From Trichopria drosophilae (lineage: Eukaryota; Arthropoda; Insecta; Hymenoptera; Diapriidae), in NCBI GenBank assembly GCA_030407085.1, contig CM059582.1, forward strand, positions 161,130,001 through 161,194,000: 64,000 nt of DNA, in the 5' to 3' direction. The notes below the pieces were generated by a model. The model was not told where the DNA came from, did not search any database, and was given only the letters and a program-made list of their open reading frames with translations. Positions 11,477 through 25,415 of the stretch are shown in pieces. Position numbers and translations under genes: made by a program. Every line of letters begins with the position of its first letter. Position 1 is the first letter of the stretch.

Positions 11477-13879
11477 TATATAATATTTATTTCTCTATTT
11501 TTCACTGATCAATAAACTCTTAATTAAAATCAGCTTTTTCTGATATTTTTAAAAATGATAAAATAAAGAAAGCATCAGTGCTGCTGCATTCTATTGATTT
11601 TGGCGCGAAATTCGAATAAAACTTTGTTAAATCGAGTCTGCGCCGTATTGCAACTGTGATGACGAATTCACCTGTTAGCTGGCGCCCTGCATTCGAAGCG
11701 CGTTCGAAGCTCGGAACCTCGGTTTGCGCAGAAAATGGGGTCAACCGTGGAAATGAGGTCAGGGGGGAATCGAAGTCCAATCCTAAAGCCATCATTATTA
11801 TATCGTTCCGGTGGGAAGTGAATTTTCGTTGAAACATCAATTTTCGCTCACTCTACCGAAAATGTAAAAATCGGAAATATGCGCGATAGATCCAAAACAT
11901 TACGTTATTTTTTAGACATTTCCACTCTATTGTGTTGTATCAGTACACACCTGATTTAAATAAATTGGTTTCTGCCTTTTAACCAAACTACCAAACCCTT
12001 TTTTAGTTAATCAGAATGTCATTTAGTAGATAATACGTCATATTTTTACTCCTAAGAAATTGTGCAAAAGAAAGTAAACAAACGAATAAAGCAATTATTT
12101 ATGTAAATGTTTTTGTGGATTAATTGTTTAAAATGAATTCAAAATGAACATTTCCTTGAATGTTTAAACGTTTTTTGTCCATCTTTATGTATCGTGTACT
12201 ATAATACAGCGACCACTTTAAATAGCAATTTATGTCGAAGATCAACAAACAATGAAATGCTAATCAACGTAGTTAATCGTATTTACGTATCTACATGTAA
12301 ACAATACCATTTCATAAAATGGCATTAGTCTGGTATTAGTACACCTGGATGTGTGAAATACATATGGTAAATCGATAAGACGAAAATTAGCGTAATAAAA
12401 AAACAATAAAAGGGACTAATATTATTTTCAGTAAACTGTAATTCTCCAAGAGATATACTTTGATAAATTTAGTCCCTTATGTCGAAGCACTAGTTAGATT
12501 CATCCAAGTCTATCGTCCTTTAAATGTTACGTCATTTCCTTACACAAGCCGAGATGGAAGGACTTCCGCATAATGTTGCGTGTCGAAGTAAACGTGCGTT
12601 AGCAATAATCAATACTACACCTACATTTTAAGTCGGCATGTTTTGTAAAGAGTTAATTGAAATGCCTTGTTAATGTGCAGTTTGCTGCATTCGACCTGCT
12701 CTTAATCTATTCTTGCTTTTAAGAGATTAGCTTTCGGGGCATATATACGTGAAAATAAAGCACATCCGACCTGCACTGCCTTATGTTCGAATTCGCTGCA
12801 TGTCCGCATGCATTTCAGGCGATTGATTCAGTTTGCTACCCTGTGTGAAATTTCGATTTCGAAAATGGAAAATTTAAATTTATTAACAAATTATAAAGTG
12901 GTTTCTATTTAAAGGTCTTTGCAAAGTTTTTTCTAATTCCAATAAATTTTTTAAAATCAACACATAAAAATTACCTGGAGTATTTTAGAACTTCATTTTT
13001 TATGTTTATAAGACGATTTAATCCTTTCAGTCACAGGGGGATATCAATGTGCTCTTGAATTTTTAGCATTTATGAGCAATGCATTATCGATTTTCTTGGG
13101 GTTCTTTGTTCATGGTCTTCTGAAGTTTCCAACAAATTGAAATTATAATATTGCATATAATTCTTAAAATAACTGTTGTTAATAACAAAATAGATCTATA
13201 AAGGCATATTTTCAGTAGAAACTCATGTATAACGGACTATAGCTTTTATTCTTTGACGATTGGTATATCATTTTCAAAGTTGCTGATTGCAAATCTGATA
13301 GTAAAATTTTAAAACAAAAAGTGGCGAATACAATATGGCCCATAACACTTTTTAAAAACAAAATTTTGCTTCCGATTTAGCGTATAGAGGTTTTTATAGG
13401 TCGTTGATTATGTATCTGCTAACTGATTTTCAAAATTCATAATTGCGTAAAAATATTGTCGTTATATTTTTTTTACATATTACCTTTGCTATTCTAAATT
13501 AAACAAATTATCAACCGATATTACATTACCAATGACCTTAAAAATCTCTACGTACCACATATTAGGCAAAATTATGATTTTTTTAAATTATTTTTGGGCA
13601 TTTTGAATTCTAAAAATCTGATTATGGATTTCTATTCAACAACCTCAAGAACCCCAAAATACCAAATGAAAAAAATGCTATCGCTCTTTGCTATCCTTGG
13701 TAGAAACCGGAGACTATACAAAGTTATAATGTTTTATACTACGAAAAGTGATCATAAATAATCACAAAAATATGAATCCCTTTTTAGCCCGTTTTAACCG
13801 GTTAACTGCAGCATTTTCCACTTTTCATGCCAATTCTGGTAGAAGCGAATCATCAACTAAAATACGTGAAATCTATTTC
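11477..13879. other. Non-coding stretch, no gene recognised
   Basis: 11520-11860 is somewhat GC-richer without a convincing exon. 12409-12481 is a small inverted repeat (AAAGGGACTAA and TTTAGTCCCTT). Around 12735 the sequence GGGGCATATATACG looks like a TATA element with a GC-richer stretch after it, so it may be a promoter, but no gene follows in this window. Confidence 0.45.
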
Positions 13880-14270
13880 TATGAGGTTTTTTGTGCTTCT
13901 GATTCCATTTCCAAGCTCAGTTTCCAATTTTCAACATTCTAAAGGGGTGAAAAATAAGGGGTAAGGGTGAAATTTTCAGTTTTTTTAGAAACTTTGATCT
14001 AGAGGTTTTGATACAGCTGATTCCATTTTCAAGATCAGTTTCTATTTTATAACATGCCAAAGGAGTAAGAAATAAGGGTTGAAGTAGAATAAAGAAGTGA
14101 CAAAATAAAGGTTGAGGGTGAAATTTTTATTTTTTTTTCCAGAAACTTTGATATGGAGGTTTTGATACTCCAAGCTCAATTTTTATTTTATAACATTCTA
14201 AAGGGGTGAAAAATAAGGGTTGAAAAATAAGGGTTGAAAAATAAGGGTTGAAAAATAAGGGTTGAAGTTG
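13880..14270 (+). repeat. Short tandem array: about three 110-160-bp units ending in a 14-bp microsatellite
   Basis: Units starting at about 13882, 13999 and 14156 each begin GAGGTTTT and contain TGATTCCATTT or a relative, then CA(G/A)TTTCTATTTTATAACAT or a relative, then AAAGGGGTGAAAAATAAGGG. In the last unit AAAAATAAGGGTTG is repeated four times (14210-14266), which suggests replication slippage. Confidence 0.8.
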
Positions 14271-17200
14271 AGTGGATATAGATCTATTCACAAGACTTTT
14301 TTTAAAAAGAAGAAACATTCGCATGAATATTCCGGGCTCCACACCTGTGCGTATACAACTTTGCGTCAATGAGATGACGTGTCGTCATTCTCGATTTAGG
14401 TCTTTAAATCGAGGTTCTAGTGTACTATATACGTTATTTTATGTCTGTTATCACAAATTATGTGAAACTGACAATAAATTCGCAATCAGCGACCCCGAAA
14501 TAGAACCCGGGTTGTCACTTTGAGGTCAGGATTCAGAATTTCAAAAAAACACCTAATTATTCAGATAGGGCTTGCCGAAAAACGGTTGTATACCAATTTT
14601 GTTTCAAATAGGTTGAAATCTTACATATATGTATGATATGTATATGAAACAGTACTAGTTAATCGGTTAAAAATGTCTGGAAAATGTAGAAGTACATTTT
14701 TGAAAATGCATAATTTCACTTGCAATTAACATTAATTACCTTCATCAAATGAAGCAACGCCACGCAAACTCTGCTATTGTAGTAAACTAACTGTATTTAC
14801 GTTCCATTCAAATGCGAATTAAATGTCCATGTTTTTACTTAGTATAAAGACACATTACCGAAATTGATTGTAGTCAATATTGTTGTATTAGTTTGATCTT
14901 TTGCCAATGATATTATATGTGAGTCATTGTTAAACTTAACGTAAGAAACATATCTCTAAATAAGGTTAAGATATAAACAATTTTGTGTAAATATTTTTTT
15001 AATTAAATATATTATGAGGAGGTGTACATTTTATTTTGTGAACAATAAAGCCATTATCTGAATTCGACGCTTGGTCATATTTAAAACAAAATTAGTAATA
15101 TAATTCTATTTTATAATGTTGCTACTGGAAAGAGTGTAAATTACATATACACAGCAGTAGTCAAATATATGAGATCGCCCCTGCGCATTTTGGCAAAATT
15201 CAAAAGTTCTTATCTTAACGCCGCGCTACCGTACAGAAAAAAGTAAAAAATAGGAATTAAAGGGAAGAGTTTCTGTTACTCGGTCACTTTAGTTTTATAT
15301 ATGTATACACAGTTGCCTTTTAGTTATGTTGGATTTATTAGTCATTTTTTCGTATTATTTTTTTTAAATGATCGTAGAAGTATATTGCAAAATGTTATCG
15401 AATGCTGATCATTTTACCTTTAATTTGCCTCTTTTGTGTTCTATAGTTTTATAAAAACCGTTTAAGAAACAAAAATACGCTTTTTTTAATGTTATTATCT
15501 GACGCTTTTTTAATTTTTTCGATTTAATTTATTTTGGATAGAATATGTACTAGTTGTATAGAAATAATAACCCATGACTAATCTATAACATTCGTGGCAA
15601 CATCAAACACTTTTTAAATAACACAAGTCTAGTTAAATATATTGCAAACTCTAGCTTTTAATTCGCCGATTAAACAAAAATACAGCAAGAATGACGCAAT
15701 ATTTATAATTTAATGACGAACTTGCTGCAATTATTTGTTTATATCAATTCTTTGCAAATAAATATGCCTTTACAATGTGGGACATGTACCGACGAAACTT
15801 TTAAGCACTTGACGGTTTACTACAGCCAATGCAACTTTGACCGGGATTTCCAGAGTTTATCCAACTATAACAATAATTAATGCCAAGTCTTAATAATTAC
15901 AACACAATTGTTTTTTCAATCTGATCAGTTTATGTTGTACATTTTAGAAATATATATTTCATTTTAAAATGGTTAATGAGGCAGTAGGGCTTAAGGTGGA
16001 CTATACTACAGAATTGTGTCTCTTGAGAATGTCTCAATAATTGAAGACGCTAAGATATTCAGAATCGTCTTCTATTAAAAAATATTTTGTTCTAGATGAG
16101 ATAGAAATATATCTAAAAAAATAAAGACACTGGGATTTGCTAAAAACAAAGGCGATACTTTTTTTGCTAAAAAATAGGAGACAAAAATTCAGACTGGAAT
16201 TATGTAATTCACGATACAAATATTATGCGATAAATTTTTTGCGAAATCACTCAACAGTGTCCGTGTAGTCTAATCAATACTACCAAAAGCACGGCACAAT
16301 TTAATTAAAAACGATGATTTATTAATATTGATATCACTATAAGTACATTTAAACAGTTATATGTGTATTTCGTAAAAATAAACCTGCAACAAGGCACCAA
16401 ATAATTTTTTAATGATAACTATGCAAGAGATTTTTTCCATGTAAATACTCACTTTTGAAGTACAGTTTTGCGATTTTGAACAAATGTGTTTTTTGCAGTT
16501 AAAAATAACTTTTTGTTAAAGCAAAAATATATACCATATGATTTTAAGAGTCACTGGTTACAAAATAGTTATGAAAATCAAAATCGCTCATCCAATATGT
16601 CGGCTTAACATCAATTGAAATAAGTTTCAATCCAGGTTTTATGATCGCTTGAAAATATATCTGAAATCAGAATTACAAAATTTGAAATGAATGTGGGCAT
16701 TAAACTTTTGGAAGGTTGATTTGTTAAATTAATTGGTAATTGATTGATTAATTATTAAATTAAAGACATTATTTACATGTTTAAATCTGCATTTTGCTTT
16801 ATAACACGGAAGAATGATATTTGTAATAAGATATAAATGAATTTAGAAGGTATTATTATAAATTTATTTCAAATTCAGATGAATAAATATTCTACCGAAT
16901 TCTCTCGTATTGCAGTGATATTTTTGTGAACCAGCAAAATGTTTGGTCTGTTTCTTCATTAGGTTGAAAAAATTTATGTTTCTTTATGTACAATTTTCAA
17001 GTCCTTTTTTAAAAAGATTCACAAAATTTATAAGATTGACCTTCATTTATAAGGTAAATTGAGACGTCAGTGTGTTTTCCTTCCATACCTCAACACTGTA
17101 CAGTTAATTGCTTCTCTCAACGTTCAACAAGCATATGCCAAACTTTATGAATTCTAAAAGACTTCAAAGATTTAATGGCCTTTCAAAGACTTACCCAGAT

Positions 17201-18355
17201 ACTTTTGCGAGGTAGAGTTAAAAATGACTTTAAGAAAGTCCTGGTGTATTCAATGCAGTGAAAGTATTGGAAAGAAAATTTTATTTTAAAAATTAAGGTT
17301 ATGACTTAGAAAAACTAAGGTCAGATTTGGATTATTAAATCAAACCATAATTCTAGGATACGATCGATTTTATATAAATACAGTATTCATAGACTTTTCG
17401 AACCGATTGCGGATATAGTTAGAATAATTCATAGAAATCAATTATTATAATAAAAAATTGAAAATCGCTAATAAAACTATAATGTCCAAAATTCCGGAAC
17501 ATCCGGAATAAAAAAATATTCCATATGTTGTTAAATTTCTTTTTTATGTATTTCGATAGTGTATTAAAACAATGTAACAACTTTTATATTAATATTTATA
17601 TTATAAAACTGTTTAAAAAATTCTGAAAAACTGTCTTTTATTGAAAGTTCTAATTAGGTTACTAAACTACTAAAATAGTATCGGTGAACTTTATAATACT
17701 CGTTAAAAAATCCCCTCAAAATTTGTTTTTACGCACACTATGTGAAAATGTATACTTTAATTTGCAGAATGTAATTTCAGTGCTGTTAAAAATAAGGAAT
17801 TATCCACTAAATAGGATTCTATTACTATGCATGTAGTTACTGTATAGGCGCGATCTGTCATGAATTATCTGTCATTCAATTCGTGTCCTTATAATCGCCC
17901 TTGTATTCATTATTGCACAATGACTGACTTCATAACAAACAATATCAAATTGAAACTATCAAATAATCTACCATTGTTATTTCAAACAATAATCTAAAAT
18001 TAAAAAAAAAGTTAAAGGAAACAAAAATTGCCAAAGGATACAATAGTTTGAAAAATACATACAAATTTAATGTATTTGATATTATTATTATCAATGTATT
18101 ATTGTTAAAGATTACATATAATCCTGACAATTTACAATCGTGCTTAAAATAAAAAATTCAGTAATAAATTGTAGTATATTATATGACCCCATTTAATATC
18201 AAGTTCAAGATAAGTAACTTAATAAAACTCTGAATTGTAAATATTTAACATGCAGTTATAAAGATTTTTTATTGTTACGTTATAAAAATATGTGGTATGT
18301 ATAATTTTTAAGTATTCTATAAACTTGCATTAATCAAAACGACTTATCTATAGCG
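14271..18355. other. AT-rich non-coding stretch, no gene recognised
   Basis: No open frame longer than about 85 codons and no domain signature. AATCAGCGACCCCGAAA near 14485 is one copy of a motif shared with several repeats in the window. No transposon boundaries were identified. Confidence 0.5.
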
Positions 18356-18557
18356 AAAAGTGGGTTACCATGAATTAGTAAGTTTTTTACTGACAAATAG
18401 TGTGAAAATACTAATTCATTAGTAAAATTCTACTAATGTACAAGTAGATATTGGCTTATTTAGTTTTGTAGTTTGTAGAATTAGTAATAAATTAGTAGGT
18501 TTTAACTTTTTATTAGCAAAAATTATTACTAATTGATTTGGTGACTCACTTTTAATT
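18356..18557. mobile_element. Short MITE-like inverted-repeat element
   Basis: The left end AAAAGTGGGTTACCATGAAT is mirrored by the right end, whose complement begins AAAAGTGAGTCACCAAATCA; the ATTAGTAA motif repeats inside. Length about 200 bp. No clear target duplication. Confidence 0.65.
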
Positions 18558-19825
18558 TTCTTATTGGTAGTTTTTAACTAATACAGATTTAGAGAGTAGC
18601 AGTCTATTTAATATTTTTAATGATGTCAAATTGATAATTGAATACCGTATGAATGTATTTGTATAAGTGTATTCAAATATAGTTACATTTTATATTACTA
18701 ATTTTAAAAAAAACAACCAACGAGTTATCAATCAGTGGCGATTAGCTCCCTTCCCCTCCTTCGGAATGTTTCTTATGATAATAATATTCTCATATTTTTC
18801 TTTTTTTCAAAATATACTTTTCAGATAACTATTGTGAAACTGAAAATATATTCATCTTCAAAATAAATGCTAGAAGTAAATTATTCAATTTGAAGCGGTG
18901 GTATTCAGATAAATATCAGTCAGAACAGGCAATGACTTCATTAAGAGGTCTCTTTAAGAGAACTTTATACTACCAGACATTTCATTATATAATTTTGGTA
19001 AATATTTCGCTATTACGCTTGAACATTATCCTCTATAGATAGTCATTATCTTTTAAAGCCTGTTTAATTAAGTGATTACTTTTGAAACGCATGGTAGGCT
19101 AACTTAACTATATATGTTCATGATGTGAACAGACACAAAAATTAATTCATATAAGGCTTTTTTTTGCTAATAATAAAATATTCCTATTTTATTGTAGAAT
19201 TTTAAAATGTCGGTGCCCAAATGTAGATTTTTTTATTATAGATATTTTCATTCTATTATATAAAATTACATTTGTACCGCCGTTTAATAGTTTGAAAACC
19301 CAATAGTATTGAGTCTTATTAAATAGAACGTTTAAATATAGCAAAAATAAATTCGCTACTATTAATGATATTTTACCTGAAAAGGTAAAAAACTACACAG
19401 ATTTGATGACAGATTAGCACTTATTGAAGTTAAAACATGTTAATGTCACAGTGACAGGATAGATTGAGTTTTTGTACATAAATCTAAAAAATTGACGGAG
19501 ATACTATTACAGAAAAAAAACAATTAATATGTAAAATTAATATTAGTTTCTAAAATTTATGAATTTAATGTAATAAATATGGAAAATGAAAAAGATACCT
19601 TAAACCCATTGCTATCCTGTAGGTACAACAGCAAAAACGTTTGTTGCAATAGAGGGAAAGTTATTGTACGGTTTCGAAGTATTTGCGATATTTATTAACA
19701 TGTGCCTTACTTTCTTCAAAATGAAAATATTTTTAATTAAATACATCTTAAAAATTGTTGTAATCCGTCAGAACTCTCAATTAACATGTGATTAAAAAGT
19801 ATGAACAACACAAAGAGAAAAAAAG
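18558..19825. other. AT-rich non-coding stretch, nothing recognised
   Basis: No coding frame with family features and no repeat boundaries that I could define. Confidence 0.5.
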
Positions 19826-20066
19826 TGCACTGAGAAAAAAAAATTGTCTAATTTTAAGTAAATATTCACTTGAATAGTCGCAACAAAATATTTACTTAAA
19901 ATAAGGAAATATTTTCTTCATTTCAATAAATATTTTCTGGCTGGATAAAATCAAATTAAGATTTAGTTGAAATAATAAAACTATTTTTGTAATATAAGTA
20001 AATATTTTGTTGCGACTATTCAAGTAAATATTTACTTGAAATTAGGATATTTTTTTTAGTATGTTA
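19826..20066. mobile_element. MITE-like inverted-repeat element
   Basis: Arms of about 70 bases: GAATAGTCGCAACAAAATAT near 19874 and its exact complement near 20004, with outer ends ACTGAGAAAAAAAA and its partner TTTTTTTTAGT. No clear target duplication. Confidence 0.75.
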
Positions 20067-20578
20067 ATGGAACCACGAAAAAATAGTAGAATCGATTTTA
20101 ACCTCTGTAAGTAGTATAGCATTAATTATATGTAACGTTAGAGTTGATATTGCAGGTTATGTTCGAACAATTTAACAATCGGAAAATAGTAAATGGAACA
20201 GTTTTATTGTACCGTTTACCGTGGAAATAGTTAATGCAACAACTTTTTGGATTTACGCGTTTTACTATTACAAAAAGGTTCCGTTAACTATTTCCTTTCT
20301 CTCTGTGAAATTGCGATTCTATAATACTTTGAATGTGATTCATTTCATAAAAAAGTTATTCATTTGCTGGCATACATAAGTAATGTAAATCATGTCAGAA
20401 AAAGAAAAAAAATTATTACCCGATATATCTTTGAAGAAAATTACAAATTTTTGTTTTTATAAAAGTTATTATATTAATTTGAAGTTGATGTAAGGATTTC
20501 GGAGTTTGAACTTTAAGAGATTGTTTTTGCTCAAGTGAATTCAAAAGTGTTTTTGAAAAATTACATGCACAGTTTGAT
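20067..20578. other. Non-coding stretch, nothing recognised
   Basis: AT-rich sequence without open frames or clear repeats. Confidence 0.45.
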
Positions 20579-20839
20579 TTGTCGCCATATTTAAGGCATA
20601 CGTCAGAATGTCATGGTCATGCACGCCATTCTTGCATGAAATTATTGTTAGTAAACGCTTTAATTATTCCGACCATTGACTACACATGTATTGCGCATAG
20701 TGACGTTTCTGACTATCTCAATATTGAAATAGAATGGCCAGTACATTATTCTGCTCATTTTTTTTCTTATCATAGCCAATGTGTTATAAACCCTATATAT
20801 ATAAACGAACTCGTTCTCATACAGAAATTACATCTTTAG
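20579..20839 (+). pseudogene. Degenerate fragment of a non-LTR retrotransposon reverse transcriptase (C-terminal part)
   Basis: The frame opens with TTG, not a real start, and reads KLLLVNALIIPTIDYTCIAH, then DVSDYLNIE, and later INPIYINELVLIQK. The pattern L-V-x-x-L-I-x-P-x-x-D-Y followed by D-x-S-x-x-LN is common at the end of the reverse transcriptase domain of Jockey-like LINEs. The middle is badly decayed, where the IRFIF-type block would be expected. No endonuclease, polymerase YxDD box or poly(A) end is visible nearby, so this is a short 5'-truncated remnant. Confidence 0.45.
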
Positions 20840-21127
20840 TTTCTTATTTTTGTATAAACTTCCTCATCTTATTTATATAAACATTTGACATTATTCTCAT
20901 CTGACTAATTGCAACAATAGAACTCTTAAAATGATATGCAGTAGAAACAAATAAGATTCTTGACCCACTATTCATGGAATCAAAACTCTGCCATGTGATT
21001 TATGCAATATTTCTACAGTTGTCTTATTTTTTAGTAAGTCTTAGTTAAATTAATTCTATGATTTATTTATGATTCAAAATATTTCCATCCTTATTATTCC
21101 ATGCATTATAAAACTTGTATTTAAGTA

Positions 21128-22319
21128 CACTGAAAAACATTTACTTGCTCCAAATTCAACTACCATTGAGAAGTTGAGTCGAGAGTAGTTAAAAGAAGTA
21201 CTTTTTTTGTTAGTATAACTGTGTTGATATTCTTAATTTTACTATTTTTACTTAAGTTGATATTATTTATCCAGTAAATGAAAAACTATTCCGAATGATT
21301 AGAGATTAAGTAACGCGATACTATGCTTAAAACTAACAAAGGCATGCACTCATGTAATAAAAAAAAGCAACCGCCAATAGCTGCACAAAAAATAATTCTA
21401 CTAAAAATAACTTCCAGAAAAATTCTTAGTTGATTTGACTACTTTTTAACTGGGCAGAGTAGTTCGATACGCAACAAGAAAACGTTCTAAGTTGCAGTTA
21501 CAACCGGAAAGAAGTTAAATCAACTAGAAATGTAGTTCTGCTAAATTCAACAAATTTTTTTAAATATAGTTATAGAATTAACTGCCATAATGTTGTTTCC
21601 ATAACTATATTTTTCTTGATTTAACTCCTATGGTTGTAACTATATAACTGTTACGTACAGGGAAGGGGGTTGTCGCGCGGTTATTGGGGCGAATATATAT
21701 TTCGATAAACGAAACCGTATTTCCCTACTACGTCATGCTAGGTCACATGCAAATATTAGAAAAATATAAATAAACAGGTTGGCTGATGTTTCGTCCCGGG
21801 TCCGCTCACGGACTCTTCAGTGGGGCTTGTGAGCGGACCCTGCCCCAGACATATCTCGCCAATAAATATGTCATTTTTATGTAAAATATAAATAAATAAT
21901 ATAATATACAATATAATAGATATATCGAATCATTACTCACCCACCGACGAGACCGCGAAGCGACCCGGGAAGTCACCACCAACGCACCTCAAGGTTCTGG
22001 CTCTTTAATATACCCGAACTATAAAGGTAAAACTGGTCCGAACGTCTCGGAACCCCACGATCAACTAACTGAAGGTGCCTTCCACAGGCCTGTTCATTTG
22101 GGTTCGGATAATTTGTTTACTAGAGGCAGGACTTCAGAAAACAACAACCACGCCCCAAAACAAACTAATTGCAAAGAAGTTAATTCATATTTTCCTCCTA
22201 ATTCTACAGGAATTTTATTATAATATTATCTCACTCGACCTAAACGGCTATTAGGAGCTTCGTCGCGTGGCGATCCGGAACAATAACCTATGAATTTCAA
22301 CTAAGAATTTTTTTCAGTG
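21128..22319. mobile_element. TA-flanked MITE interrupted by a solo LTR
   Basis: Perfect 10-bp terminal inverted repeats CACTGAAAAA / TTTTTCAGTG, each next to TA (21126-21127 and 22320-22321), as in Tc1/mariner-type elements. Without the LTR and one copy of its target duplication the element is 553 bp. Confidence 0.75.
21649..22282. mobile_element. Solo LTR of an LTR retrotransposon
   Basis: 634 bp beginning TGTTACGTACAGGG and ending GATCCGGAACA (TG...CA, with inverted TGTT/AACA). It is flanked by the exact 5-bp duplication ATAAC at 21644-21648 and 22283-22287. It is clearly GC-richer than its surroundings and contains AATAAA sites. Removing it and one ATAAC restores an uninterrupted MITE. 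The matched duplication supports intra-element LTR recombination. Orientation is unclear because both ends fit the TG...CA rule on either strand. Confidence 0.88.
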
Positions 22320-22321
22320 TA

Positions 22322-24904
22322 TTTGTTATTATAATCAAAGTATAGATTATTTTAATTGTAATTTAAACATTATAAGTACGTACTTAAGTTGTCAGTTGCA
22401 AATATAGGGCAAGAAGTTAGTGACTTATTACGTTAACAGACATCTTTGTTTAATACTTTGTATTGTCACTGTTTCAGCCAAAAGTGTGTTGACAAAAACA
22501 TGTTACTTGGCGATTTTGAAAATTTTACAGTATAAGATTTCCAAAATTGTGCAATCCCTAATACTAGAACACTCATAACTGAGTAATAGTACACAAAAAA
22601 GACCCGATATCGTATTAGCATGCAGAAACCAAATCAGAGAAAAAATTCAAAATTTCTTGAAAATCCGTTTAAAGTTTAATGTCGATGATTGTATGTTAGA
22701 TTTTTAATTAAAAGCCTAGAAAACACCCAAGTAACCACTCTGACCAGTTTTGAAAAATAATTCGACCTAATTGGATGAAACATTTTGAATTTTCAAAATC
22801 GTATGTTACGCAATTTGGGGTCTCGAAAAACCCGGAATGACAAGTTTCAACAAAATTGTATTAATTTTTGAAAAGTATTCCGTCATTTGAGATCCTCCAT
22901 TTTGAATTTTGGAAATTTAATGCCAGATTCGTAAACAGCGACCTCTCCAGATGCGGTTGTAGTCGTTATGAGCATTCTTGGTCACTTTTTATTTCCTGAC
23001 TGTAGCCGTAATCGATAGTCAAGGTATACATCTCAAGAACAAAACTGTGTTTATATAAATAAGAATGTCCTGAAAAGTTAAATCATAGTTGTTAATAAAA
23101 ATATAGTTAAATACATATCTTATGTCAAAAACATTAGAATAGTTTATTCACTTTTACACAGGGAGCACGAAAACGAAAAATGTATTTTGAATGTTCTTAA
23201 ATCAGTAAGGTTTATTGACATTTCACACAATCATATGTTCGTATGTATAAACATTACCAGGAAATTTCATAAATATTGACAAGCGATGTCAAGCATCTAA
23301 TTCGAGCAGTAGTGAAGCGAGGCGGTTTTTCGCAAGAAGGTAACTCTTTCGAGATATGACGTCTAGAAAAAGTAAAGAGGCAGGCATCATCAGTAGCGTT
23401 AGAAGAAGATAAATTCTGTTAGGTAACTGGCTTGCATCGCATGCCAATGCGATGCGGCAATGCTCGCTCGAGATGTGAAATTCGACCTTATGACTCTGGA
23501 TCTTCACGAGGTACCAAGTTTCCTGCATTTCAATAGAAATGATTTATAATGAATATTAATTTTCAAACAATCAGTGCTTCGTGATTCAGTATTCATGCAG
23601 TATGGTGTCAAAATTTTAGAAACTCTCATAAAACTGCAATACCAATATTTACCATTTCCATCTATTATATCCTTATTCAGCGAACACGAATGTAACATTT
23701 ATGTAACCAAATAGCAGTTATGTAAATGTTACAAAATTGTTACTTGTATTGGGTCACTAATAATTTATAATATCACACAAATTTTAAAACCTTATTTATT
23801 GTTTGGATGAATTTGATAATGCAGGAACATTATTTTACAATTGAATGCATGCTAAAACATGAATAACATCAGCTACAGCAAACTAGGGGACTAATTCATA
23901 AATATTCTTATACATAATGATTGTCAAATGAGGTTTCAAGCCTTTTGCCTAACATAAGATGATAAATTCGGCTGGATTGTTTTTAAGCCGTTTCATATTC
24001 TTGGATGATATTTCACAACTCTTTACAGCCCCATGGAAAATCAGTTGACTTAATTTTCATTTACGTATGAAGAATAATTCTAGAAGTCACTTTTGCATTT
24101 GTTGTTCAAAGCACCATTTCTAACGTCGTTATTGATACACGAAAATTGGTGCTTTTAGCAAATTTTGCCTTTTACAAGAACGATTATTGTATTAGCAATA
24201 TTGTTAATCCAAGACCGTAAAGTTCCCCATTATGGACTCGTTCGCAGCTGTAATATATAGAATTTTACTGACTCGCATCCGTAAAATGCGCATACCACAG
24301 ATTCGGTTACAGAAAAACTATATTCGCTCTATAAATAGTTAGAAAAAATAGTAAACATGCTTCAACTACATTTCTAGTTAGCGTTACTATTTTCATTTAG
24401 TTGGCATTCTTACTACTTTTCTTGGTAAGAACAATTTTACTCGGAACTTCATAATTTACTATTAAAAGTTGATTTATGGTCACACATTTACATATATTCA
24501 AAGAGTAACAAATTTGAGTTTTCATGATAGACTTGGAACTGAAAATAATTGCTCGTGGTGGGATAATACATCAATTACATCGCGGGAAGAGGTGACGATT
24601 CTTTGCTACATGCAATAACAGTAATTCGCATTACAGGTTAGGTATTTGCCACTAAATACGCAATACGTGTTACCACAACTTATCGCCCCAAGATAAAATA
24701 GCTTGGGCGTTTAAGTCGTCAACGCCGTGCGCACATTCCTGCGAGACAGAGTCAACCTTGCCGTGTTTTCTGCCTCCTACGACTATAATGTTTATTTTAG
24801 TGTATTCAAATTCTGATTACTAATCACAAATATGTGTACCTTCCACTATTCTCAATTGTTTCAAGTATGAATCTTTCCTTCTTTATTGAATCGTAAATCG
24901 ACGT
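22322..24904. other. Non-coding stretch with no confirmed gene
   Basis: 22780-22960 contains a piece of the dispersed family with GATTCGTAAACAGCGACCTC. 23285-23528 is GC-richer, with a 79-codon minus-strand frame that I do not recognise. 24698-24723 can form a perfect short stem (CGCCCCAAG...CTTGGGCG). None of these is a convincing gene. Confidence 0.4.
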
Positions 24905-25285
24905 ACGGGATCATTCAAGTATGGAAACGACCAAATAACTATGGAAGAATGCATTTTATGGAAAAAAGTTAGACACAAATTCTAGCTTTTTTCTGGCTAT
25001 TTACTCGTGACCTGAAATTTGACCTTGACTGTGACCTTGAATATCGTCCGACTGTAAAGTTTACTCCTTTTCCATTTTTGTGGTAAATCATTTGTATTTC
25101 TATTTAAAAAAAGTAAATTTGATCTTGAAATTTGATACTGAAAGTCACGGTCAAGGTCAAAACTCAAGTCATGATTGAAAGTCAGGAAAAATCCTAAAAT
25201 ATTTTTCTGAAAGTTTTATATATCATCGAAAAGCATTCCTCTAAAATTATTTGTCCGTCTCCGTACTTTTGCATGTATAAAAATT
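24905..25285. mobile_element. Diverged palindromic repeat element
   Basis: AAGTATGGAAACGACCAAAT near 24917 is mirrored by a relative of its complement near 25250, and GACCTTGAC-type motifs near 25021 mirror GTCAAGGTC near 25150. Identity between arms is moderate. Ends not defined. Confidence 0.55.
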
Positions 25286-25415
25286 CTAATTTAACGTAAA
25301 TGATACACTAGTTCCAAAAGTTTTGTCACGAGCTTGTAATTCACAATACACATTCCAGTTTTTGCTTTAAAAATACAATATATATAATGTCTTATGAATA
25401 GTTGAATTCTTTATT

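Noticed and set aside
23289..23528. 79-codon minus-strand frame in a GC-richer patch
   Set aside because: No family resemblance; other frames of the patch are partly open too, so coding status cannot be supported.
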